In this document: piece after piece, positions 1-6,032 of the stretch | Layout of the letters: each line of letters starts with the position of its first letter | Position numbering within the stretch: position 1 is the first letter of the stretch | Source: Bacteroidaceae bacterium | GTDB lineage: Bacteria; Bacteroidota; Bacteroidia; Bacteroidales; Bacteroidaceae | Reading direction: 5' to 3' | DNA: 6,032 bases | Assembly (NCBI GenBank): GCA_016302435.1 | Contig: JAEDNQ010000136.1 | Location: forward strand, 1-6,032 | Notes under the pieces: model-generated | What the model saw: only the letters and a program-made list of their open reading frames with translations | What the model was told of the DNA's origin: nothing | Databases searched by the model: none | Made by a program: the position numbers and the translations under genes

Positions 1-49
1 GGTATGGTTTGTGGCGGCAGATGTGTGAGGAAGAGTGGTGAGGCATGTG

Positions 50-97
50 GGGGAAAAGTAAAGAGCCGGACGATGTCTGGGTGGCATGTCCGACTCT
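50..97 (-). terminator. Probable intrinsic terminator after the secreted-protein gene
   Basis: Arms at 62-71 (AGAGCCGGAC) and 88-97 (GTCCGACTCT) are inverted repeats pairing at 9 of 10 positions. Three more pairs (73-75 with 85-87) can extend the stem inward. Read on the minus strand the hairpin begins 53 nt after the stop of the gene at 151-939 and is followed by TTTACTTTTCCCCC, a T-rich tail. The T tract is interrupted, so efficiency is uncertain. The rest of positions 1-150 shows no convincing gene. Confidence 0.6.
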
Positions 98-150
98 GTG
101 TGGGAAGGGGTGCTTTTGTGGGAAATGTGAGGGTTGGAAGAAGTGGGGTG

Positions 151-939
151 CTATCTGCTGATAGTGACTTTCTTGCCCTTGATGGTGTAGATGCCAGGCT
201 GTAGACGGTTGAGGTCGGAGATGGTGGCATCGGTGGCTACTGGCACGCCTGAGATGTTGTAAACGGTGACGCGCTCGCCTGGGGTGAGGAGGTCGGCTAC
301 GTTGGTAGAACCGTCGTCGGCGCCAATGTGGTTGGTGGTGAGGAGGGCTGTGTTGCCGCCAGAGAGCTTGATGTAGCAACGGGTGGCGTAGAAGCCAGTG
401 GTGATGTCGTCAACGTTGACGAAGGCTGCTTCAGCGTTGTCGCGTGCGAGGATGCCGTATACGCCTTGGGAGTCACGCTTGAAGGGTGTGCCAGACATGG
501 TGACGCGCTCGCCTGTGCCCTGGACTGTGAAGGTGAGGTCGGTGGGGGTGTCGACGATGGTGGCATCGGGGGCTGTGAAGCTGACGGTACGGTTTTCGCC
601 TGTGACGTAGAGGATGTAGGGCTGTCCTGCTTTGATGCCCTGGGCTTTGCAGTCGCGGAAGTTGAGACGGACGTTCTGACCGTCATTTTCTACTCCTGCG
701 AGCTGTTCGAGGCGGCAGTCGGAGCCGAAGGTTTCGTTGAGGAGGGTGGCGTCGAGGTCGAAGGGCAGGGAGATGGTGTTCCAGCCGGCGAAGACGTAGC
801 GGTTGACTTTGACGTTGTAGTTTTTGCCTGCGTACCTGGTGAGGTCGGTGCCTGAATAGGTGCTGAGGTTGAGGATGCCTTGCGCGTTGGATGCGAGGGT
901 GCCGCATGTGAGGGCGGCGAGGAGGAGTAGTCTTTTCAT
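151..939 (-). CDS. Secreted Bacteroidales protein with C-terminal T9SS-like/surface-anchor module, function unknown
   Basis: This 262-residue protein starts with a clear signal peptide: MKR, a hydrophobic core LLLLAALTCGTLA, and a probable cleavage after SNA near residue 19. It is therefore exported across the inner membrane. Residues 50-62 (FAGWNTISLPFDL), 102-110 (IKAGQPYIL) and 182-192 (GFYATRCYIKL) resemble a beta-rich module seen in many Prevotella and Bacteroides surface proteins, often beside leucine-rich repeats; this is from memory of the family, not a search. Residues 221-262 (GERVTVYNISG...LQPGIYTIKGKKVTISR) match the short C-terminal domain that resembles type IX secretion sorting signals. 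No catalytic motif is visible. The frame stays open for 48 codons upstream to an ATG at 1083, but that extension would bury the signal peptide and reads through repeat DNA, so the ATG at 939 is preferred. No strong ribosome site is seen, as is usual in this phylum. It lies 206 nt downstream of fbp on the same strand, and no -7 box was recognised for it. Confidence 0.85.
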   Translation of the reverse strand: MKRLLLLAALTCGTLASNAQGILNLSTYSGTDLTRYAGKNYNVKVNRYVFAGWNTISLPFDLDATLLNETFGSDCRLEQLAGVENDGQNVRLNFRDCKAQGIKAGQPYILYVTGENRTVSFTAPDATIVDTPTDLTFTVQGTGERVTMSGTPFKRDSQGVYGILARDNAEAAFVNVDDITTGFYATRCYIKLSGGNTALLTTNHIGADDGSTNVADLLTPGERVTVYNISGVPVATDATISDLNRLQPGIYTIKGKKVTISR

Positions 940-999
940 GATTGTGGGGGAGATTTGAGGGTTGATAATTGAGAGGGGAGGATGGTGATGGGGAGGATG

Positions 1000-1018
1000 C
1001 GCACCTTGGGAAGGTGCG
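1000..1018. other. Perfect 8-bp inverted repeat in the gene spacer
   Basis: CGCACCTT (1000-1007) and AAGGTGCG (1011-1018) form a perfect stem with a GGG loop (CCC on the minus strand). It lies 61 nt upstream of the secreted-protein start codon. No T tract follows on either strand, so it is not a standard intrinsic terminator. It could be an mRNA stabilising or processing hairpin between fbp and the secreted-protein gene, or a leader structure of the latter; the role is inference. Confidence 0.5.
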
Positions 1019-1045
1019 AAGCCGAACGGAGCAGCAGGAAAAGAA

Positions 1046-1148
1046 GCTATAGGGTCTATAGAGCCTTTTTCACTGGCAGCCATGGATTTTTTGCTATAGA
1101 GCTATAGAGGCTATAGGGTCTATAGAGACTATAGAGCTATAGAGGCTA
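1046..1148. repeat. Array of CTATAG palindromes with 8-9 bp period
   Basis: CTATAG occurs eight times, starting at 1047, 1056, 1094, 1102, 1111, 1120, 1129 and 1137, and a degenerate ninth copy (CTATTT) starts at 1146. Within the main block the starts are 8, 9, 9, 9, 8 and 9 bp apart. The two-copy block at 1046-1063 is identical over 18 bp to 1110-1127, which suggests duplication. The degenerate copy supplies the stop codon of fbp on the minus strand. Because every unit is a palindrome the array looks alike on both strands. It is short, non-coding and unrelated to the codons of the flanking genes. Its function is unknown. Confidence 0.9.
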
Positions 1149-3152
1149 TTTGAGCTCTTTTATGAAGCCGTTGCGGTAGGCGTAGAGGAGGCGCTTGAGG
1201 TCTTCTACTTTGGCGAGGAGCACTTTTCCTTTGTCGGTGTCTTTGACGTACATGCGTTCGGAGCTGAGTTCGACGATTTGTGTGGAGCTCTTGATGTCGC
1301 TTCCGTTTTGGATGGCGTCTTCGGCTGAGCGGAAGGGTTCGTGCTGGACGAGGTCGAGTCCGCGGCTGTGGAAGGTGAGGGTGTAGCCAGCTATGCCTGT
1401 CTCGGGCTGGTAGGCTCGGGAGAAGCCGCCGTCGATGACGAGGAGTTTGCCGCCGGCCTTGATGGGGGTCTCGCCTTTGAGGACTTTGACGGGTGTGTGG
1501 CCGTTGATGATGTGGCGGTGGCGTCCGCTGACTCCGAAGTTGTCGAGGATCATGTCTACGGTCTTCTCGTCGTCGTTGTATTGGTAGTAGTAGCCTTTCT
1601 TTTCGGTGTAGGTGGTCTTGTCCTTGATGAAGTAGCGTTCGAAGGTGGCCATCTTGTCTTTGTCGAAGAGGGGTGAGTCTTTGCCGCACCAGAGGTACCA
1701 GATGTAGTCGCGTGCGTAGTCTTTGCGTTCGCGTGGGGTGTCGTTGTTGAAGGCTTCGCGGACGAGGTGTCCTGTCTTCTTCATGAGGTCGATGCCTTTG
1801 TAGGTGTGGCCGTCGATGTTGACTTCTTTGAGTGTGCCGTCGGCGTTGAGAGGTACGGTGGCATGGTACATGAGGTTGGAGTTGGCTATGGAGTACATGC
1901 AGCCGTGGGCGAGCAGGCACTGTACGTGGCGCTGGAGTTTGTCGCTGGTGAGGAAGGAGTGTTCGAGTTTTGCCATGAGTGTTTCTTCCTCTTCTGTGAG
2001 TGCGCTTGGGTTGTCGCCTTGGACGGTGGGGAGGAAGGTGTCGAGCATGTCGTATTCGGTGCCGTCGATGAGGCATGTGCCTCGGTCGAAGATGATGCCT
2101 TCGAGTAGCTTGCGGTTGTCCATGCCGAACTCTGGGTGGCGGTTGATGATTTTGGCTTCTTCCTTGAACTGTATGATGGTGATGGCCTTGTGCATCTGGG
2201 CTATGAGGCGGTTGGTCTTCTTGTCGTGCTGTGACTCTTTGGTGAGTTCTCTGACTCCGAAGAGTTTGCAGGGGTCGTCTTTGTAGGTCTCCATGGCGAA
2301 GGTGGCGAGGGGCAGGAGGTTGATGCCGTAGCCGTCTTCGAGTGTGGCGAGGTTGCCGTAGCGGAGGGAGAGTCGGAGGACGTTGGCTATGGAGGCTCTG
2401 TTGCCTGCTGCTGCTCCGAACCAGTTGATGTCATGGTTTCCCCAGACGATGTCGAAGTTGTGGTAGTGCATGAGGGTCTCCATGATGAGGTGTGCGCCCG
2501 GGCCTCGGTCGAAGATGTCGCCGAGGAGGTGTAGGCGGTCGATGGCGAGCCTCTGTATGAGGTTGCAGATGGAGACGATGAAGTGGTCGGCGCGCTGGGT
2601 GTCGATGATGGTCTGGACAATCATGTTGTAGTACTGATGGCGCTTGTCTCCTACGCCTGAGTGGCTTTCGTGGAGGAGTTCTTCGATGATGTCTCCTATC
2701 TCTTCTGGTAGTTCTTGGCGTATCTTGGTTCGTGTGTATTTGGAGCTGACTTCACGTAGCACGCGTATGAGCTGGTTGAGCGTGATGATGTAGAAGTCGG
2801 TCATGTTGGTCTCTGTGGGCTTTATGCGCTGGAGTTTGGCCTCGGGGTAGTAGATGAGGGTGCAGAGCTCTTGCTTTTCGGTCATGCGTAGTGTGGGGCC
2901 GAATATCTCGTCGACTTTGCGCTTGACGTAGCCGGAGGCGTTGCGCAGGACGTGGTTGAAGGCTTCGCTCTCGCCGTGTGGGTCGCTGATGAAGTGTTCT
3001 GTGGGTTTGGGCAGATTGAGCACGGCTTCGAGATTGATGATCTCGTAGCTGGCCTCGGCGACGTTGGGGTAGCTCTGTGCGAGCAGCTGGAGGTATCGGA
3101 GGTCTTCTTTTATTTTTTCTTCGGTCAGGTTGTTTTCTGTATTGATGTCCAT
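1146..3152 (-). CDS. fbp: Fructose-1,6-bisphosphatase, class III
   Basis: The enzyme hydrolyses fructose 1,6-bisphosphate to fructose 6-phosphate and phosphate, the committed step of gluconeogenesis (EC 3.1.3.11), in the cytoplasm. The class III form, known from Bacillus subtilis Fbp (about 670 residues), belongs to the metallophosphoesterase fold and normally uses manganese. The 668-residue product shows the expected metal-site motifs in order: SDPHGE at 56-61 (D57, H59), GDIFDRG at 211-217 (D212, D215), GNHD at 238-241, NGHTP at 550-554 (H552) and VIDGGFSRAYQ at 572-582. All key residues are present, so it should be active. The ATG at 3152 (MDINTENNLTEEK) is chosen because it gives the family length; the open frame continues 96 codons upstream, but that stretch is AT-rich, lacks family similarity and crosses the predicted promoter. 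It is divergent from glnN. Class III enzymes respond to phosphoenolpyruvate and AMP in Bacillus; whether this one does is unknown. Confidence 0.96.
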   Translation of the reverse strand: MDINTENNLTEEKIKEDLRYLQLLAQSYPNVAEASYEIINLEAVLNLPKPTEHFISDPHGESEAFNHVLRNASGYVKRKVDEIFGPTLRMTEKQELCTLIYYPEAKLQRIKPTETNMTDFYIITLNQLIRVLREVSSKYTRTKIRQELPEEIGDIIEELLHESHSGVGDKRHQYYNMIVQTIIDTQRADHFIVSICNLIQRLAIDRLHLLGDIFDRGPGAHLIMETLMHYHNFDIVWGNHDINWFGAAAGNRASIANVLRLSLRYGNLATLEDGYGINLLPLATFAMETYKDDPCKLFGVRELTKESQHDKKTNRLIAQMHKAITIIQFKEEAKIINRHPEFGMDNRKLLEGIIFDRGTCLIDGTEYDMLDTFLPTVQGDNPSALTEEEETLMAKLEHSFLTSDKLQRHVQCLLAHGCMYSIANSNLMYHATVPLNADGTLKEVNIDGHTYKGIDLMKKTGHLVREAFNNDTPRERKDYARDYIWYLWCGKDSPLFDKDKMATFERYFIKDKTTYTEKKGYYYQYNDDEKTVDMILDNFGVSGRHRHIINGHTPVKVLKGETPIKAGGKLLVIDGGFSRAYQPETGIAGYTLTFHSRGLDLVQHEPFRSAEDAIQNGSDIKSSTQIVELSSERMYVKDTDKGKVLLAKVEDLKRLLYAYRNGFIKELK

Positions 3153-3250
3153 GGTTGGTTTGTTGATGTGCTGTTTGGTATATGTTAGGGGGCTGCTGAT
3201 GATGGTGGGCTGCTCCCGTCGGGTTGGATTTAGTCCTTTGTTTTGTGTCG

Positions 3251-3258
3251 CAAAAATA
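3251..3258 (-). promoter_or_regulatory. Predicted Bacteroidetes-type -7 box for fbp
   Basis: The minus strand reads TATTTTTG, an exact match to the Bacteroidetes -7 consensus TAnnTTTG. Transcription would start near 3244 and give a leader of about 92 nt before the fbp ATG. No TTTG is found at the -33 position 19-21 bp upstream, so the call rests on the -7 box and its place in an AT-rich stretch. Confidence 0.5.
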
Positions 3259-3364
3259 GTGATTATTTTTTGAATATGAGCTATAGTGGTGCCATTTATT
3301 ATGTGTTTTTCTTCATTATTTAATGTTTTATGTGGAAAAGCATGGAAATAATGGGGGTGAAGTG

Positions 3365-3395
3365 ATTGTTGTTTTTTCAAAATGCTGTAACTTTG
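3365..3395 (+). promoter_or_regulatory. Predicted Bacteroidetes-type promoter for glnN
   Basis: TAACTTTG at 3388-3395 matches the -7 consensus TAnnTTTG exactly. ATTG at 3365-3368, 19 bp upstream, matches three of four bases of the -33 box TTTG at the right spacing. Transcription would begin near 3402, leaving a leader of about 187 nt before the glnN ATG. A 10-bp palindrome, CAATCGATTG, lies at 3438-3447 within that leader and could be a binding site, though this is speculative. Confidence 0.6.
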
Positions 3396-3488
3396 TACTC
3401 TCAAAACGTGCTGCATCGGGGCGTGGCATGTCGGCTGCAATCGATTGTTTTTTGTTTACGCCTTTGCTATGATGCTGTTTGCGGAAAG

Positions 3489-3509
3489 TTTTTTTTTACA
3501 CACACACAC
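3489..3509 (+). repeat. T9-(AC)6 simple sequence tract in the glnN leader
   Basis: A run of nine T (3489-3497) is directly followed by six AC dinucleotides (3498-3509). Both are slippage-prone. The tract lies downstream of the predicted glnN promoter and about 80-100 nt before the start codon, so length changes would alter the untranslated leader, not the protein. A second T8 run lies at 3568-3575. Confidence 0.9.
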
Positions 3510-3578
3510 TATTTTTATTTATGTATATCGCTTGCGCATGGTCGGGTGGTTGCATTTATCGTATATGTTTTTTTTATA

Positions 3579-3605
3579 ATGAATATTTATGGCTGCAGGA
3601 CTTAG
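3579..3605 (+). promoter_or_regulatory. Possible short overlapping upstream ORF at the glnN start
   Basis: An ATG at 3579 lies 10 nt before the glnN ATG in another frame and would encode eight residues (MNIYGCRT), ending at TAG 3603-3605 inside glnN. It sits in the same AT-rich context that probably loads ribosomes for glnN, so it could compete with or feed re-initiation at the real start. It may equally be chance in AT-rich sequence. Confidence 0.2.
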
Positions 3606-5778
3606 ATTTCAAGTTGTGAACGAGGCGTTCAAGCGTGGGCCTGTCTTTGTTGACATGCCCAAGGAGCGTCCGAGTGAGTATTTTGCCAAGTATGTCTTCG
3701 ACCGTCAGAAGATGTACAGGTATCTTTCGCCGACGGTATATGAGCAGATGTGTGACGTCATTGACAATGGTGCGCCTTTTGACCGCTCGATAGCTGATGC
3801 TGTGGCTTCGGGCATAAAGAAGTGGGCTATTGAGAATGGTGTGACGCACTATACTCACTGGTTTCAGCCTCTGACAGAGGGTACGGCTCAGAAGCATGAC
3901 GGCTTTGTGGAGCACGACGGCAAGGGGGGCATGGTGGAGGAGTTTGAGGGCAAGCTGCTGGTGCAGCAGGAGCCCGACGCGAGCTCTTTCCCTTCTGGTG
4001 GCATAAGGTCGACGTTTGAGGCCAGGGGCTACTCTGCTTGGGACCCCACGTCGCCTGTCTTCATCATTGGCGACACGTTGCTCATCCCTACTATCTTCAT
4101 CTCTTACACGGGTGAGGCTCTTGACTACAAGGTGCCGCTGAAGAGGTCGCTTCATGCTTTGGACAAGGCTGCCACGGCTGTGGCTCGGCTGTTTTATCCT
4201 GACGTGAGGAGGGTAGTGACGAATCTGGGTTGGGAGCAGGAGTATTTTCTCGTTGACGAGGCTCTGTATGCTGCTCGTCCTGACCTTGTGATGACTGGTC
4301 GCACGCTCATGGGGCATGACTCGGCTAAGAACCAGCAGATGGACGACCACTATTTCGGCTCTATACCGGCTCGTGTGGAGGAGTTCATGAAGGACATAGA
4401 GATTCACGCTCTCGAACTTGGCATTCCCTGCAAGACGCGCCATAATGAGGTGGCTCCAAATCAGTTTGAGCTGGCTCCTATATATGAGGAGGCTAATCTT
4501 GCTGTTGACCACAACATGCTGATGATGTCTATCATGAAGAGGGTGGCTCGCAAGCATGGTTTCCGCTGCCTGCTGCACGAGAAGCCTTTCAAGGGTGTGA
4601 ACGGTTCGGGCAAGCATGAGAACTGGTCGCTGGCTACGGACACGGGCATCTTGCTTCATGCGCCTGGCAAGACTCCGATGGACAATCTGCGCTTCACCAC
4701 CTTCATTGTGGAGACGCTGAAGGCTGTGTATGACCACAACGGGCTCATTAAGGCTTCGATAATGAGTGCGACGAATGCTCACCGTCTGGGTGCGAATGAG
4801 GCTCCTCCTGCTATCATCTCTTCGTTTCTGGGCAAGACGTTGTCTGACTTGCTGCTTCACGTGGAGAAGGCTGACGACGATGCGCTCTCGATGGAGGGCA
4901 AGAAGGCCTTCAAGCTTGACTTGCCGTCGCTGCCTGAGCTGCTTATAGACAATACTGACCGCAACCGCACATCGCCTTTTGCCTTTACGGGCAACAGGTT
5001 TGAGTTCCGTGCCGTAGGCAGCGAGGCTAACTGTGCTTCGGCCATGCTGACGCTCAATGCTGCTGTGGCTGAGGCTCTGCTGGACTTCAGGGAGAGGGTT
5101 GACAGGCTCATGGGCGAGGGCGAGAGCAAGGATGCTGCCATCATGAGGGTGGTGCGCGAGGACATAAAGTATATCAAGCCCATCATCTTCAATGGCAATG
5201 GCTACAGCGACGAATGGAAGGAGGAGGCTGCTCGCAGGGGGCTTGACTGTGAGGTGTCGGCTCCGCTTGTCTTTGACAACTACTTGAAGGAGGAGACTGT
5301 GCGCATGTTTGCCAGGACGAACGTGATGACGCGTCTGGAGCTGGAGGCTCGCAATGAGATAAAGTGGGAGACGTACACGAAGAAGATTCAGATAGAGTCG
5401 CGCATCTTTGGTGACCTCTGTCTCAACCATATCATTCCGGTCGTGACGAAGTATCAGTCCACGTTGATTGACAATGTGCACAAGGTGCAGGGCATCTTTG
5501 AGGGTGAGAAGGCTCGCAAGATAGCGAGGGAGAATCTGATCATCATTGAGAAGATGGCAGACCATGAGTCGTTTATCATTGAGAATGTGGACAAGATGGT
5601 GGAGGCTCGCAAGGTGGCTAACCGCATTGAGTCGGAGAGGGAGAAGGCTATAGCGTATCACGATACGGTGGCTCCTCTCATGGAGGCTATCCGCTATCAT
5701 GTGGATAAGCTTGAGACTATCGTGGACGATGAGTTGTGGCCTCTGCCTAAGTATAGGGAGCTGCTGTTCATCAGATAG
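3589..5778 (+). CDS. glnN: Glutamine synthetase type III
   Basis: This enzyme makes glutamine from glutamate, ammonium and ATP (EC 6.3.1.2), the entry of ammonium into cell nitrogen, in the cytoplasm. The 729-residue product matches the length I recall for the B. fragilis type III enzyme, far longer than type I (about 470), and aligns with it throughout by eye. Type III hallmarks are visible: THYTHWFQPLT at 86-96, KLLVQQEPDASSFP at 122-135, the metal-site motif GWEQEYF at 214-220 (E216, E218), KTRHNEVAPNQFELAP at 282-297, HEKPF at 330-334, NGSGKHENWS at 338-347, NRTSPFAFTGNRFEFR at 459-474 and the C-terminus WPLPKYRELLF at 717-727. All active-site motifs look intact. The ATG at 3589 (MAAGLRFQVVNEAF) agrees with family N-termini; the upstream region is AT-rich (T8, ATAATGAATATTT) with no Shine-Dalgarno, as is typical of Bacteroidetes. 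It is transcribed away from fbp by its own predicted promoter. Regulation by nitrogen supply is likely from the family, but no known operator was recognised. It is often annotated glnA in databases. Confidence 0.98.
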   Translation: MAAGLRFQVVNEAFKRGPVFVDMPKERPSEYFAKYVFDRQKMYRYLSPTVYEQMCDVIDNGAPFDRSIADAVASGIKKWAIENGVTHYTHWFQPLTEGTAQKHDGFVEHDGKGGMVEEFEGKLLVQQEPDASSFPSGGIRSTFEARGYSAWDPTSPVFIIGDTLLIPTIFISYTGEALDYKVPLKRSLHALDKAATAVARLFYPDVRRVVTNLGWEQEYFLVDEALYAARPDLVMTGRTLMGHDSAKNQQMDDHYFGSIPARVEEFMKDIEIHALELGIPCKTRHNEVAPNQFELAPIYEEANLAVDHNMLMMSIMKRVARKHGFRCLLHEKPFKGVNGSGKHENWSLATDTGILLHAPGKTPMDNLRFTTFIVETLKAVYDHNGLIKASIMSATNAHRLGANEAPPAIISSFLGKTLSDLLLHVEKADDDALSMEGKKAFKLDLPSLPELLIDNTDRNRTSPFAFTGNRFEFRAVGSEANCASAMLTLNAAVAEALLDFRERVDRLMGEGESKDAAIMRVVREDIKYIKPIIFNGNGYSDEWKEEAARRGLDCEVSAPLVFDNYLKEETVRMFARTNVMTRLELEARNEIKWETYTKKIQIESRIFGDLCLNHIIPVVTKYQSTLIDNVHKVQGIFEGEKARKIARENLIIIEKMADHESFIIENVDKMVEARKVANRIESEREKAIAYHDTVAPLMEAIRYHVDKLETIVDDELWPLPKYRELLFIR

Positions 5779-5845
5779 TTGGACTGTGTGAGACTCTGAG
5801 AGCCAAGGTGGCTCGGGTGGCTGCACGGATGTGGTCCTTGGGTGT

Positions 5846-5885
5846 CACACACATATATAATAATACATGCACACGCGCATATACG
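5846..5885. other. Alternating purine-pyrimidine stretch
   Basis: Positions 5846-5859 alternate strictly (CACACACATATATA), and 5863-5885 alternate strictly for 23 nt (CA/TG, CG and TA steps, including ACACGCGCAT at 5871-5880). Only a few bases interrupt the two runs. Such sequence can adopt Z-DNA or cruciform-like forms under negative supercoiling. It lies between the glnN stop and the strong hairpin at 5887-5931. A functional role is inference. Confidence 0.7.
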
Positions 5886-5886
5886 A

Positions 5887-5931
5887 ACCAAGGGGAAGCA
5901 GAGCCTTAAGATGCTGTTGCTTCCCCTTGGT
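5887..5931 (+). terminator. Strong hairpin, likely glnN 3' end or terminator
   Basis: ACCAAGGGGAAGCA (5887-5900) and TGCTTCCCCTTGGT (5918-5931) are a perfect 14-bp inverted repeat around a 17-nt loop. ATAC (5881-5884) and GTAT (5932-5935) can lengthen it past a two-base bulge. It begins 109 nt after the glnN stop. No T tract follows on either strand, so it may be a U-less terminator, a 3'-end-protecting hairpin, or part of the repeat region to the right. A weaker 5-bp hairpin, GAGCC/GGCTC, sits at 5800-5814, closer to the stop. Confidence 0.5.
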
Positions 5932-6032
5932 GTATGTGTGGGATGGGTGATATATAAGAGAGAGTATGTGTGGGGGTATATAAGAGGGAGTATGTGCGTG
6001 GGGGTATAAAAGGGAGAGAGAGTGCGTGTGTG
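5932..6032. repeat. Degenerate G-rich tandem repeat, open at the window end
   Basis: Three units of 32, 26 and 32 bp (5932-5963, 5964-5989, 5990-6021) share the pattern GTATGTGTGGGGGTATATAA followed by a purine stretch such as GAGGGA. A fourth begins at 6022 with GTGCGTG and is cut by the window edge. The units differ by small substitutions and by insertion of GA steps. No ORF crosses the region, so it is non-coding as far as seen. Its full length and function cannot be judged here. Confidence 0.8.

Noticed and set aside
328..855. A 175-codon plus-strand frame opposite the secreted-protein gene
   Set aside because: It is Gly/Val/Asp/Glu-rich with no motif and is fully explained as an antisense shadow.
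940..1083. A 48-codon N-terminal extension of the secreted protein starting at ATG 1083
   Set aside because: It would place the signal peptide internally, has low-complexity sequence and is partly made of the CTATAG repeat. The open frame here is most likely chance.
1046..1148. CRISPR array
   Set aside because: Units are only 8-9 bp, there are no spacers of 25-40 bp and no cas genes are present.
1129..2076. A 315-codon open frame overlapping fbp on the same strand
   Set aside because: It is Arg/His/Pro-rich low-complexity translation of the fbp gene in another frame.
3153..3440. A 96-codon upstream extension of fbp
   Set aside because: It exceeds the family length, lacks family similarity and overlaps the predicted fbp -7 box.
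3574..5826. A 750-codon open frame antisense to glnN
   Set aside because: It mirrors glnN codons, is rich in Arg, His, Leu and Ser without domain motifs, and glnN is an unambiguous enzyme. It is a composition artefact of the G-rich coding strand.
5932..6032. CRISPR array or insertion-sequence end
   Set aside because: Repeats are contiguous without unique spacers, and no transposase or terminal inverted repeat is visible.

Overview
The window looks like ordinary chromosomal DNA of a Bacteroidales bacterium, most likely Prevotella or a close relative. Four things point there: a type III glutamine synthetase close to the Bacteroides fragilis form; a class III fructose-1,6-bisphosphatase; a secreted protein with the C-terminal VYNISG...LQPGIYTIKGKKV module common in Prevotella/Bacteroides surface proteins; and TAnnTTTG-type -7 boxes with no convincing Shine-Dalgarno sequences. 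The genus is inference.

Layout: positions 1-150 are G/T-rich non-coding DNA holding a probable terminator (minus strand). Positions 151-939 (minus) encode a 262-residue secreted protein of unknown function. Positions 940-1145 are a gene spacer with a perfect 8-bp hairpin and an array of CTATAG palindromes spaced 8-9 bp, which runs into the stop codon of the next gene. Positions 1146-3152 (minus) encode class III fructose-1,6-bisphosphatase (fbp). Positions 3153-3588 are an AT-rich divergent regulatory region with one good -7 box for each flanking gene, a T9-(AC)6 tract and an out-of-frame ATG just before glnN. Positions 3589-5778 (plus) encode the type III glutamine synthetase (glnN, 729 residues). 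Positions 5779-6032 are non-coding, with an alternating purine-pyrimidine stretch, a perfect 14-bp hairpin and a degenerate G-rich tandem repeat that runs off the window.

The two recognisable enzymes stand at carbon and nitrogen control points: Fbp makes the committed gluconeogenic step and GlnN assimilates ammonium into glutamine. They are divergently arranged and could share regulation, but nothing in the sequence proves it. The secreted protein lies downstream of fbp on the same strand and could be read through from it or have its own unrecognised promoter.

I found no defence system, mobile element, CRISPR array, RNA gene or biosynthetic cluster. The least explained parts are the intergenic repeats and the glnN leader. 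None of them is strong evidence for a new system.
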